From: Natrinema amylolyticus_A
GTDB lineage: Archaea; Halobacteriota; Halobacteria; Halobacteriales; Natrialbaceae
Length of the DNA stretch: 64,000 nt
Assembly: GCF_042678045.1 (NCBI RefSeq)
Contig: NZ_JBHUDI010000003.1
Location: forward strand, 1 to 64,000
Reading direction: 5' to 3'
Below, one piece after another: positions 56,353 through 64,000 of this stretch. How positions within the stretch are numbered: the first letter of the stretch is position 1; each line of letters opens with the position of its first letter. The position numbers and the translations under genes are program-made. The notes under the pieces were generated by a model. The model searched no databases. It was not told the origin of the DNA and saw only the letters and a list, made by a program, of their open reading frames with translations.

Positions 56353-57586
56353 TCAGACGCGCACCTCCTCTTCCTCGGACTGGCGTTCGACGCCAGCTTC
56401 CTCGGCGAAGCGCTCCAGGACGTCGACCGTGACGCGGCGCTTCTCTGCCCCGTAGTCTTTGACGCGGCGGGTGACTGCGCGTACCTGCTCGTCGGTGGGG
56501 TCGAAGCCACACTCGACGAGCCGTTCGCGGACCGAGTGAGTCCCGGTGTGTTTCCCCATGACGAGCTTGCGCTCGGCACCGATCATTTCGGGGGTCATCA
56601 CGCCGGGCTCGAAGGTGTCGGAGTTTTCGATGACGCCGGCGGCGTGGATACCGCTCTCGTGGGAGAAGGCGTTGTCGCCGACGACGGGCTTGTTGCCCGG
56701 AGTCGGCATCCCGCTTTTCTCCTCGACGATTTCCGAGAGCTCGGTGATACGCGTCGTGTCGATCCCCGTGTCGGTCTGGTAGAGCGACTCGACGGCCATC
56801 ACGAACTCCTCGTAGGCGGCGTTGCCGGCCCGCTCACCGATGGAGTTGACCGAGACCTGTGCCTGGGAGGCACCCGCTTCGATGCCGGCCAGGGCGTTGG
56901 CGGTGGCCAGCCCGAAGTCGTCGTGTGCGTGGACGTCGACCCGAGCGTCGGTGTGGGCCAGGACCTTCTCGATCATGGCCTTGAACCGGGTCGGGGTTGC
57001 GACACCGGTGGTGTCGGGAATGTTGATCCAGTCGGTTCCGGCCTCGGTGACCGCCTCGATGACCTCGATCAGGAACTGTTCGTCGGTTCGCGTCGCATCC
57101 ATCGGCGAGAACATGCAGGTTGCGCCCGCCTCAGTGATGCGTTCGACCGACTCGACTGCGCGTTCTACGACCTCCTCACGGGTGGCGTGCATCGAATCCT
57201 CGATCTGGACGTCGCTGGTGGACACGAACGTGTGCACCATCTCGACGCCGGAATCGAGCGCCGCTTCGATGTCCTTGTCGACGACGCGGGCGAGGCCACA
57301 GGTCGTCGAACTGGTTGCCGAAGCGATGTCACGAACGGCCTCGAACTCGGCGTCCGAGTTGACGGGGAACCCGGCCTCGATGACGTGGGTTCCCATCTCG
57401 TCCAAGATGGACGCGATCTGCCGTTTATCGTCGTAAGAGAACGAAGTGCCGGGCGACTGCTCGCCGTCCCGGAGGGTCGTATCGAAGACACGTGCTGACT
57501 CTATTTCGTCAGTGGAATCTAACGTGCCCTGGAAGAACTCGACCCCCCTGACTGTTGTCAGAGGATGGGCTGTCTTGTGAAGACAT
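56353..57586 (-). pseudogene. leuA: 2-isopropylmalate (or citramalate) synthase with an apparent N-terminal frameshift
   Basis: The conserved N-terminus VEFFQGTLDST, RVFDTTLRDGEQSPG and FSYDDKRQIA is open in the same frame as the rest (to 56353), but this frame has no start codon upstream. ATG 57584-57586 gives MSSQDSPSSDNSQG and joins it only if one G of the six-G run at 57543-57548 is removed. A TATA box at 57615-57622 fits a leaderless mRNA from this ATG. Catalytic motifs include HAHDDFG and HESGIHAAG. The protein (about 411 aa) lacks the C-terminal leucine-regulatory domain. It is either a real mutation, a sequencing error, or frameshifting. Confidence 0.75.
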
Positions 57587-57614
57587 TGTATCTGAATCCC
57601 AGGTGCGACGACAT

Positions 57615-57622
57615 ATATAAAA
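57615..57622 (-). promoter_or_regulatory. TATA box of the leu-ilv cluster
   Basis: TTTATATA on the minus strand is centred about 32 nt before ATG 57586. Given the usual archaeal spacing of about 25 nt from TATA to transcription start, the mRNA would begin at or very near the ATG. This supports that ATG as the intended leuA start. Confidence 0.6.
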
Positions 57623-57725
57623 CTACCGCTGTCTCCGACGGTGGCCGTCGATCGATACCATCACAATCGTTTATTGAGTTTCGAAAATCGCCAGACGGCG
57701 TCGACCTATTATCCGACCATACTTC

Positions 57726-58415
57726 CTAATACTGTATAGCATGAGTCCGCTGATCGCCGTGGTTCTCGAGCAGTAGCCACGAATTCTTACCCGCTTGGCC
57801 CCGATCGAGCTCACTCGAGCACTCGCGCGCGCTCGCTGATCGACGAACGGTCACCGTGTCCGATTGCGAGGGGACCGGATTGTGGCATCTCGCGATTTTT
57901 AATCCCGTTTCTGGATGAGCGTTCAGCACGCTGTAGCGCGGAGCCTCCTTCCTCAACGAGCGTCGGAGACGCGAGTAGGGAGGAGAGGAAGCGCGTTCGT
58001 ACAAGAGTAATACACTCGGCAACGTACCTGGTGTTACTGTCGCCCTCGCACATGTCGGGGGCGAGAGGAGCCACCAGTAAACTGGTTCCTGTGGTGCGGG
58101 AGTACCGTACCCTATACTCGGGAACGACGACCGCGAACGTGACGCCACTGGCCTCTCCGTCCCCATTTTGGGGTAGAGCGAGAGAACACCGGGAATTAAA
58201 TCGGCGGGACAATCCACGAAACAGGTTCGGTAAGTCCGGGCCGCAGCAACAACTTCGGCCCGCTGCCCACTTCGTGGACGATAAAAGGAAGTCGGGCCGC
58301 GTCCACGCATGGGGTCACGGGGCACAATGTCGTTGCGGTAAAGCCCCGTCCTCAAGGAGTGACCGACCGCCGCAAGGCGGGAGGGAGCGAGTAGGGCGGG
58401 GTAGTTTACTCATTG
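57726..58415 (+). mobile_element. Mosaic of IS200/IS605-derived noncoding remnants
   Basis: No frame here looks like a gene. A right-end-type structure GCCCCGTCCTCAAGGAG...GGGCGGGGTAGTTTAC spans 58343-58412, nearly the same as the right end beside birA. A second hairpin (CTCCTTCC...GGGAGGAG) lies at about 57940-57990 and also resembles an IS end. The stretch between them could be an internally deleted element. Confidence 0.55.
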
Positions 58416-58520
58416 TGAGTTTTGTGGACCACGGGTTTATGGAATGCGATGAGTCAATGGAATGGAACAAGCATGTACACATGTCAATACTTTATACGTG
58501 GCCGCTGTAGAAGCGGCCGC

Positions 58521-58976
58521 ATGACGACCGACGAGATCACTGACCTGCTGACGAAGGCGTATATCGACGAGTTCGAGACCGTAATGAACTACCAGACGAA
58601 CGCGATCGTCCTCGATGGTATTCACGCCGAGGAAGTCAAAGAGAGCCTCGAGGCAGACATTCAGGAGGAACTCGACCACGCGCGAATCCTCGGCGAACGA
58701 CTGAAACAGCTCGACGAGTCCCCGCCGGGCTCGGAGTCGTTCGAGGCCAACCAGCACAGCCTCCAGCCGCCCGAAGACACAACCGACGTCCAGTCGGTCA
58801 TCGAGGGCGTCCTTGAGGCTGAGGAGGCCGCCATCGAGACCTATCGGTCGTTGATCGAGGCGGCCGACGATGCGAACGACCCGGTCACCGAAGACGTAGC
58901 GGTGACGATCCTTGCCGACGAGGAGGCCCACCGTACCGAGTTCCGCGGGTTCCAGAAAGAGTTCCCCATGGATTGA
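58521..58976 (+). CDS. Ferritin-like diiron protein
   Basis: A 151-residue four-helix protein starting at ATG 58521. Iron-ligand pairs are visible as EFETVMNY (Glu), EELDHAR (E-x-x-H), EAEEAAIETY (Glu) and ADEEAHRTEF (E-x-x-H), the rubrerythrin/ferritin-like diiron pattern. A TATA-like CTTTATACG at about 58487-58495 and an inverted repeat GGCCGCT/AGCGGCC (58501-58519) directly precede the start. It probably handles iron or peroxide. Confidence 0.9.
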   Translation: MTTDEITDLLTKAYIDEFETVMNYQTNAIVLDGIHAEEVKESLEADIQEELDHARILGERLKQLDESPPGSESFEANQHSLQPPEDTTDVQSVIEGVLEAEEAAIETYRSLIEAADDANDPVTEDVAVTILADEEAHRTEFRGFQKEFPMD

Positions 58977-59287
58977 CACGGTCTGCTGTCACTGTGTACC
59001 GGCGCACCCGTGTAGGAGGTCGCGGCTGGCCGGCACTGACCGACAGGAGTCCGTATGAACATCCGCGAGCGAACGGAGATGCAGCGCGCCGCAAGAAGGC
59101 GAACGGCGTAGTCGTGAGCAGTGAGCGAGCCGGCCGAGGAACCCTCGAAGCCGCGCCAACGGCGCGGCTGAGGGGGTAACGCTGTGCTTTTGATCGATCT
59201 TTCACCGAGCGAACGAGCAACGCGAGTGAGCGTCGCGTAACAGGTTGGAGGCGAACGTTTTTCTCATCGCGGTTCGACCCACCCGGT
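58977..59287. other. Noncoding spacer with G+C-rich hairpin
   Basis: Between the ferritin-like gene and the DUF5779-like gene lies 311 nt with no gene. It has a strong hairpin GCCGCGCC-AAC-GGCGCGGC at about 59151-59169 and repeated GCGAGCGAAC-type words. It may contain another IS-end relic. A TATA-like element is not obvious. Confidence 0.4.
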
Positions 59288-59578
59288 ATGAGCGATTTCG
59301 ACCTCGACCTTCGGGCCGTCGAGGAACACATCGACGAGGAACTCGAGATCGAAGGCAGCATCGTCCTCGGCGTCCTCGACGGAGAGACGCCGGCTGAGGA
59401 GTGGATCGAGGCGATCTCGAAGGGGAACGTGCTCGTCCTCAACGTCGAGGGGAACGTCAACGAACTGGCGTCGGGCTTCGCACGCGACGTCAAGGAATCG
59501 GGTGGGAATCTCGTTCACTTCCGTGGCTTTCTGCTCGTGACGCCGCCAGGCGTGGACGTGAGTACGAGCCGGCTGTGA
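59288..59578 (+). CDS. Conserved haloarchaeal protein (DUF5779-like)
   Basis: A 96-residue protein with the pattern EIEGSIVLGVLDGETPAEEW, then GNVLVLNVEGNVNELASGFARDVK (in parts), and GGNLVHFRGFLLVTPPGV. I recall this as a haloarchaeal family of unknown function. It is soluble, without cysteines. Convergent with arsC. Confidence 0.85.
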   Translation: MSDFDLDLRAVEEHIDEELEIEGSIVLGVLDGETPAEEWIEAISKGNVLVLNVEGNVNELASGFARDVKESGGNLVHFRGFLLVTPPGVDVSTSRL

Positions 59579-59616
59579 TCGCCTCGGAGAGCGAGCACAG
59601 TCAGGTGAACTGTTTC

Positions 59617-60060
59617 TTAGGCTGACTCGAGTTCGTCGAACAGCCGGCCGACTCGATGCTCGATCTCGTCACGGATCGTCGCGACCGCTTCGGGTGATTT
59701 TCCGTCCGGATCCTCGAGGTCCCAGTCGCGGTTCTCGCCGGCCCAGCCTGCTGGACAGACGTCGGAGGCCGAACAGCCCATTGTGATGACGTAGTCACTC
59801 GCCTGGAGGTCCTCGAACGTGACCTCGCGTGGCGTCCGATCGGCGATGTCGATACCCGCTTCGGCCATCGCGTCGACGACTTCGTCGTGGACGTGGTCGG
59901 CCGGTCGCGTGCCGCCGGTGAGGAGGTCGATCTCGTCTGCGAGGTCTCGCCGTTTCAGTTCCTGTTGCGCGAACGCATAGGCCATCTGTGAGCGGCCCGC
60001 GTTCTGGACGCAGACGAAGGCGATGCGAGTCGGGTCGGTGGAATCGGTGTGTGAAATCAT
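59617..60060 (-). CDS. arsC: Arsenate reductase (low-molecular-weight phosphatase type)
   Basis: A 147-residue ArsC starting at ATG 60058-60060. The P-loop is FVCVQNAGRSQMA, a variant of CxxNxxRS with Cys-Val-Gln-Asn. A second redox Cys is in MGCSASDVCPAG. It reduces arsenate to arsenite for export by Acr3, whose gene lies 10 nt upstream. Last gene of arsR-acr3-arsC. Confidence 0.92.
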   Translation of the reverse strand: MISHTDSTDPTRIAFVCVQNAGRSQMAYAFAQQELKRRDLADEIDLLTGGTRPADHVHDEVVDAMAEAGIDIADRTPREVTFEDLQASDYVITMGCSASDVCPAGWAGENRDWDLEDPDGKSPEAVATIRDEIEHRVGRLFDELESA

Positions 60061-60070
60061 TGGCGTGGTA

Positions 60071-61237
60071 TCAGTCGTCGTCAGGGGTCGATCCTGGGGG
60101 TGATGTCTCGAGGCGGCCGGTCGTGGCACCGGTCCAGTCGAAGCGTCGCTGGAAGTACAGCGCAACGTTGACCAGCGCAAGTAGGACGGGGACCTCGATC
60201 AGTGGGCCGACGACTGTCGTGAAGGCGACGCCGGAGCCGACGCCGAAGACGGCGACCGCGACTGCGATCGCGAGTTCGAAGTTGTTCGAGGCGGCGGTGA
60301 AACCGATCGCAGTCGTCGTCGAGTAATCTGCGCCGATCCCTCTGCCCATCCCGAAGCTCACGAGGAACATGACGACGAAGTAGATCGTCAGTGGGACGGC
60401 GATCAGGAGGACGTCACCGGGCGATGCGACGATGGTCTCGCCCTGGGTCGCGAACATCACGATGACGGTAAACAGGAGCGCGACCAGCGTCACGGGATCG
60501 ATTTTGGGGACGAGCGTCTCGTCGTACCACTCCTCGCCTTTGGTTCGCGTTCCGACGTACCGGGTAAGGAAGCCGCCGGCAAAGGGGATACCGAGGAAGA
60601 CGACGATCGCCCTGAATACCTGGGTTGGCGTTACGTTGAACGTCTCGATGCCGGCAACGAGTGTCTCCATCCCGAGCAGTGGTGGGAGAAACAGGCCGAA
60701 GAACCAGATGTACACCCCGTAGGTGATGATCTGAAAGAGGCTGTTAAAGGCGACCAGCCCGGTGACGTACTCGGTCGAGCCCTCGGCGAGTTCGTTCCAG
60801 ACGAGCACCATCGCAATACACCGTGCCATGCCGATGAAGACGAGCCCGAGGAAGTACTCCGGGCGTGCGGGAAGCCCGGGAACGAGCCCGCTGAAGAAGA
60901 CGACCGCGAGCCCGAACATCAGTGTTGGGCCGATGAGCCAGTTTTGAATGAGGCTCAATCCGAGGACGCGCCAGTTGCGAAAGACGGTCGGAAGCCGCGA
61001 GTAGTCCGCTTTCGCCAGCGGCGGATACATCATCGCGACCAGCCCGATCTCGACGAGGTGGAATTCTCGGATCGGCCCGGTGACCGACGGCGCGACGAAC
61101 CCGAGTCCGACGCCGACGGCCATCGCCCCGAAGATCCAGACGGTGAGGTACTTATCGAGGAAATCCATCGACCGCGGGTCACCACAGCTCTCGCAGCCAC
61201 AGTTCGGGCCGTGTTCGTGCGCGTCGGCGCTACTCAT
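60071..61237 (-). CDS. acr3: Arsenite efflux permease Acr3
   Basis: A 388-residue transporter with ten hydrophobic segments. The conserved Cys is in GMARCIAMVLVWNELA, and the bile-acid-symporter-fold segment is FTAASNNFELAIAVAVAVFG (parts). The cytoplasmic N-terminus has a His/Cys-rich start (HEHGPNCGCESCGD) that could bind metal. It overlaps arsR by 8 nt. Confidence 0.94.
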   Translation of the reverse strand: MSSADAHEHGPNCGCESCGDPRSMDFLDKYLTVWIFGAMAVGVGLGFVAPSVTGPIREFHLVEIGLVAMMYPPLAKADYSRLPTVFRNWRVLGLSLIQNWLIGPTLMFGLAVVFFSGLVPGLPARPEYFLGLVFIGMARCIAMVLVWNELAEGSTEYVTGLVAFNSLFQIITYGVYIWFFGLFLPPLLGMETLVAGIETFNVTPTQVFRAIVVFLGIPFAGGFLTRYVGTRTKGEEWYDETLVPKIDPVTLVALLFTVIVMFATQGETIVASPGDVLLIAVPLTIYFVVMFLVSFGMGRGIGADYSTTTAIGFTAASNNFELAIAVAVAVFGVGSGVAFTTVVGPLIEVPVLLALVNVALYFQRRFDWTGATTGRLETSPPGSTPDDD

Positions 61238-61628
61238 CCGTGATCACCCCATCCAGTAGCGTCAGGATCGAAACCGCAGCGTTCGAGGCACGATACTTCC
61301 GCCACCGGCCGTCCTTTCGGCGTGTCACGAGACCGGCGTCGGTTAACTCCGAGAGCGCGTGGCTGATGGCGCTTTCGCTCGTCTCAACCATCGCGTTCAG
61401 TTCACAGACACAGAGCTCCCCGTCGGCGGCGACGAGCAGTCGAACGAGCTTGTACCGCGTTTCGTTCGCGAGCGCCGACAGCACGTTGAGGTCCGACTCG
61501 ATCCGCTCGGTCGAGAGCACCGCTTCGAGCGTGTCGAGCTCGTCGATCCGTTTCTCGACGTCTTCGGGACGGCAGTCGTCGAGTTCGTCCTCGAGATAGC
61601 GGTGGAGACGTTGCGTCGCTGTTGACAT
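61230..61628 (-). CDS. arsR: ArsR-family metalloregulator
   Basis: A 132-residue winged-helix repressor started at ATG 61626-61628. The metal-binding motif is ELCVCEL (C-x-C near residue 70), in the recognition region with SAISHALSELTDAGLV. A longer frame adds only three residues. The operator palindrome (61631-61644) touches its start. Confidence 0.92.
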   Translation of the reverse strand: MSTATQRLHRYLEDELDDCRPEDVEKRIDELDTLEAVLSTERIESDLNVLSALANETRYKLVRLLVAADGELCVCELNAMVETSESAISHALSELTDAGLVTRRKDGRWRKYRASNAAVSILTLLDGVITDE

Positions 61629-61630
61629 CA

Positions 61631-61655
61631 CTCTCAATTGAGAGTCCTCTCAATT
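61631..61655. promoter_or_regulatory. ars operator: palindrome plus repeat
   Basis: A perfect 14-bp palindrome CTCTCAATTGAGAG occupies 61631-61644, and the half CTCTCAATT recurs at 61647-61655. It lies between the likely TATA region and the arsR start, where ArsR-family repressors act. Arsenite binding would release it. Confidence 0.7.
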
Positions 61656-61768
61656 AATGCTTCCGACCGCCGGCCGATAATACCGATTGTATCGGTGTTT
61701 GCGATCTAGTAACAGACTTGTGCGTGTCCCCCAACACTCCTATAAGTGAGGAGCTATTCAATCGTAGT

Positions 61769-62191
61769 GTGCAACAGTCGAATATCGATCAGCATCAGTT
61801 GCCGTCTCGTGCAAGCGTCTCGAGTCGCAAACAGCGTGCTGGCACCGCGTTCACCGGCGGCTACGGCACGAAGACCGGGGGTTCCGACCTCCTGTTTCTG
61901 GAAGGCCAACTCCCGACCGAGGACGGTGTGGTCGACGGCGATCAACCGGCGGCGGCACAGATGAACCGCGCGCTCTCGAACCTCGAGATGGCACTCGAAG
62001 AACAGGGCCGAACACTCGACGACGTGCTCAAAGTGACGGTGTATCTCACCGACCTCGAGCAGTACGACGCGGTCAACGAGGTCTACCGTGAGGCGTTCGG
62101 CGAGCAGCTCCCGGCGCGCGCCGTCGTCGGTGTTTCGGAGTTACTTGGCGGTGCAAGCGTTCAGCTCGACGCGGTTGCGGCGATCGAGTGA
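61769..62191 (+). CDS. RidA/YjgF-family protein
   Basis: A 140-residue RidA-like protein. GTG 61769 is chosen as start because a TATA-like CCTATAAGTG lies about 28 nt before it; the upstream frame is not family-like. Family blocks are FTGGYGTKTGG (in place of the usual G-x-G), LEGQLPTEDG, KVTVYLTDLEQYDAVNEVY and LPARAVVGVSEL. The Arg in PARA is the usual imine-hydrolysis residue. It may deaminate reactive enamines. Confidence 0.8.
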   Translation: MQQSNIDQHQLPSRASVSSRKQRAGTAFTGGYGTKTGGSDLLFLEGQLPTEDGVVDGDQPAAAQMNRALSNLEMALEEQGRTLDDVLKVTVYLTDLEQYDAVNEVYREAFGEQLPARAVVGVSELLGGASVQLDAVAAIE

Positions 62192-62218
62192 AGATTTCGT
62201 TCTCGAACGGTTCTCGTG

Positions 62219-62237
62219 GGATAGCTGAACGCTATCC
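62219..62237 (+). terminator. Stem-loop after the RidA-like gene
   Basis: GGATAGC-TGAAC-GCTATCC forms a perfect 7-bp stem 28 nt after the stop. No long T-run follows, so it may be an mRNA 3'-end stabiliser rather than a strict terminator. The rest of 62192-62550 is A+T-rich and holds no gene that I can support. Confidence 0.35.
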
Positions 62238-62550
62238 GAGAAACAGTGTGCCGAAGTAAGTCGCCCGTGTAGACGGTGTTGATCTCTACATCGATATTTC
62301 TCGATTCAACCGAAGCTCGATTCGAGTCCAATCACACCCGGTATGAACCTGCGAGGATCATATGAGTACTTGCGTTTCCCGGATGTATTACCTGCTATTC
62401 TCTCGAATGAGCCAGCTATCCGCAATATTTTGTCTTTCCCGAACTAGTAATACATACCCGCTCTCGAGGACTACCTCTGAGTAAGCCCCGGCCGAACAAA
62501 TCGGATTTTATCGAAACGTACTAATACCGAACCGGACTTTGTCGATATGT

Positions 62551-62664
62551 ATGGCAGATCCAATGGTCGACAAGACCGCCAACGCGCAGGCTGGAACAGG
62601 TTTGACGGCAGATGACTCCCGGCGTTGGAGCGTCGAAATCGAAAAAGTCGGTGGTAACCGATGA
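62551..62664 (+). CDS. 37-residue microprotein ahead of the thioredoxin-like gene
   Basis: ATG 62551 opens MADPMVDKTANAQAGTG and then TADDSRRWSVEIEKVGGNR, ending in a TGA that overlaps the ATG of the next gene (ATGA). It has no cysteine or membrane segment. The overlap argues that it is translated. No family is recognised. Confidence 0.45.
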   Translation: MADPMVDKTANAQAGTGLTADDSRRWSVEIEKVGGNR

Positions 62665-62903
62665 AAATCACCGTTTACGGACCGGACGGTTGTAGCAACT
62701 GCTCGCGGCTCAAGGAGAAAGCGCAGAACGTCGTCGAGGAAAACGGATTCGACGCAGACGTAGAGAAGGAAGGAGACATGGCGAAGCTGGCAGAGAAAGG
62801 CATTATGTCCACGCCAGGCTTCGAAATCGACGGCGAAATGGTCTTCACCGGGTCGAATCCGCCTGAAGACCAGTTACAGGAGCTCATCGAGGAACGGTTG
62901 TAA
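62661..62903 (+). CDS. Small thioredoxin-like redox protein (MTH895/TM0996 type)
   Basis: An 80-residue protein with the CxxC motif CSNC at residues 11-14, cis-Pro in MSTPGFEIDG, and the short five-element fold of MTH895-like proteins. Such proteins are often encoded next to ArsP/UPF0718 permeases. The permease gene starts 6 nt downstream, so the two form an operon. It may supply reducing power or carry metal to the permease. Confidence 0.88.
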   Translation: MKITVYGPDGCSNCSRLKEKAQNVVEENGFDADVEKEGDMAKLAEKGIMSTPGFEIDGEMVFTGSNPPEDQLQELIEERL

Positions 62904-62909
62904 GAAACC

Positions 62910-63839
62910 ATGGTTTTCGAACAGATAGCCACGTACGTAGTCGACGCTCTCGGACTCACGGGTTCGCTGAGAGCGGCGGCTCATTTCTGGATCTACGACA
63001 CGCTGAAGATCCTCTCAATACTCATCGTCGTGATTTTCGGCGTGACGTACCTCCGAACGTACTTTCCACCGGAGAAGATCCGGGACTATCTCGCCGGGAA
63101 GCGAGCAATAACGGGGTATGCACTCGCCGCGTTGCTCGGAATCGTCTCCCCATTTTGCTCCTGTTCGACGATCCCGATATTCCTCGGAATGGTCGGTGCG
63201 GGAATCCCGTTCGGGGTCACGATAACCTTCCTCGCAGTCTCACCGATGATCAACGAAGCCGCGCTCGTCGTGCTGCCGGGCGTCGTCGGACTCAAACTGA
63301 CAGCTCTGTATGCGGTGAGTGGGATCGTGATCGGAATGTCCAGCGGCTACACGCTCAATAAACTGGGCTTTGACAGATACATCGAGGAGTTCAATTTCGG
63401 CGAGTCGGATGTCGAAATCGATGAACCCTCCCGGAAAGAGCGTGCCAGAGAGGCCTATGTCGAGGCAAAAGACATCATCGTCGAAATCGTTCCATACGTG
63501 ATCGTTGGCGTCGGAGCGGGTGCAGCTATCCACGGCTACCTGCCCGGCGAACTGGTAACACAGTATCTGTCGGGGCCGCTTGGCGTCTTCGGCGCGGTCG
63601 CCGTCGGCGTCCCGATGTACACCGACATCCTCGGCGTCATACCGGTCGTCGAATCGCTGATCGGGAAAGGACTGCCGGTTGGGACGGGCCTGGCGTTCAT
63701 GATGTCGGTCGCCGCACTCTCGTTCCCGCAGTTCATGATCCTGAATAAAGTGATGAAGAAGGAACTGATCGCGGCATATGCGACCACACTAGCGGCAGGT
63801 ATCTTGACCATTGGATTGCTCTTCAATCTCCTACTCTAG
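62910..63839 (+). CDS. ArsP/UPF0718-family permease
   Basis: A 309-residue membrane protein with about eight hydrophobic segments. The family's conserved Cys motif appears as SPFCSCSTIPIFLG near residue 85. A charged loop occupies residues 155-185, with the second half mirroring the first (VAVGVPMYTDILGVIPV). ArsP proteins export organoarsenicals; others in the family have unknown substrates. The nearby ars operon supports an arsenic role. Confidence 0.87.
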   Translation: MVFEQIATYVVDALGLTGSLRAAAHFWIYDTLKILSILIVVIFGVTYLRTYFPPEKIRDYLAGKRAITGYALAALLGIVSPFCSCSTIPIFLGMVGAGIPFGVTITFLAVSPMINEAALVVLPGVVGLKLTALYAVSGIVIGMSSGYTLNKLGFDRYIEEFNFGESDVEIDEPSRKERAREAYVEAKDIIVEIVPYVIVGVGAGAAIHGYLPGELVTQYLSGPLGVFGAVAVGVPMYTDILGVIPVVESLIGKGLPVGTGLAFMMSVAALSFPQFMILNKVMKKELIAAYATTLAAGILTIGLLFNLLL

Positions 63840-63877
63840 ATTCGCAGTCGGCTGTTTACCTGAAATCAGGCGCTAAT

Positions 63878-63940
63878 GCCCCGTCCTCAAGGAGCAACGC
63901 AGGGAGCGAAGCGACCGAGTAGCGCAGTAGCGGGGATACA
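63878..63940 (+). mobile_element. IS200/IS605 right-end remnant
   Basis: GCCCCGTCCTCAAGGAG followed by ...GAGTAGCGCAGTAGCGGGG repeats the right-end design found at 58343 and beside birA. No tnpB precedes it, since the permease gene ends 40 nt before, so only the end survives. The final 60 nt of the window show nothing else. Confidence 0.55.
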
Positions 63941-64000
63941 GTGCTTGATGACGGCAGCGTCCAGCGCGATGTCGGCACCGGAATTGACCGCACAGTGACT

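Noticed and set aside
57726..58355. 209-codon minus frame between leuA and the ferritin-like gene
   Set aside because: No family, poor coding composition, and it overlaps IS-end hairpins, so it is noncoding relic DNA.

Overview
The window is a high-GC haloarchaeal chromosome segment. The predicted proteins are strongly acidic. Archaeal-type enzymes are present (pantoate kinase, phosphopantothenate synthetase, DphB, Trm5, archaeal AspRS and TyrRS), as are bacterio-opsin-activator-type HTH regulators and many short, TATA-driven, nearly leaderless genes. The gene content fits the Natrialbales (Natrinema/Haloterrigena-like), but no species can be named from sequence alone.

Layout. 1-358 is the 3' end of an IS1341-type (tnpB-only) element. 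0.7-15.5 kb is mostly core: a sirtuin, an HTH regulator, a P450, aspS, pantoate kinase, an HTTM membrane protein, a 968-residue protein with 13 YegP-like repeats, phosphopantothenate synthetase, tyrS and birA. 15.5-17 kb is a tnpB element with its own small ribbon-helix-helix gene. 17.2-19 kb holds uspA and small haloarchaeal genes. 19.1-24.0 kb encodes a secreted 1646-residue protein with a Gln-rich 23-residue repeat array. 24.5-26.6 kb is the biotin transporter bioYMN with a candidate BirA site. 27.3-34.4 kb holds an IclR regulator and a proline-use module (aldehyde dehydrogenase, HTH regulator, proline dehydrogenase, small membrane peptide, PutP-type symporter). 34.5-39 kb is an A+T-rich decayed region, including a polysaccharide deacetylase split by a tnpB element, and it ends at a tRNA-Thr(CGT). 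39.3-45 kb has trm5, a non-autonomous IS remnant, a Fic gene, a Rieske protein, dphB and a hydrolase. 44.9-48 kb holds a PTS EIIB gene interrupted by an IS6-family element with an 8-bp target duplication, then a complete IS200/IS605 element with tnpA and tnpB. 48-57.6 kb is the branched-chain amino acid cluster leuA-ilvB-ilvN-ilvC-orf-leuC-leuD-(EamA)-leuB, in which leuA carries an apparent homopolymer frameshift. 57.6-64 kb holds IS remnants, a ferritin-like protein, arsR-acr3-arsC, a RidA-like protein, and a microprotein/thioredoxin/ArsP-type permease operon.

Most notable: (i) the Gln-ladder repeat protein, whose repeat spacing resembles amyloid/curli-like repeats; (ii) the 13-fold YegP-like array fused to a membrane anchor; (iii) many IS200/IS605-derived pieces at different stages of decay, including a 47-bp hairpin insertion that breaks a small gene, a 51-nt double-hairpin in-frame insertion in tnpA, a tnpB whose RuvC-II Glu appears to be Gly, and a tnpB translationally coupled to a ribbon-helix-helix gene; (iv) repeated palindromes next to regulators (three iclR-linked sites, an ars operator, a BirA-like box).
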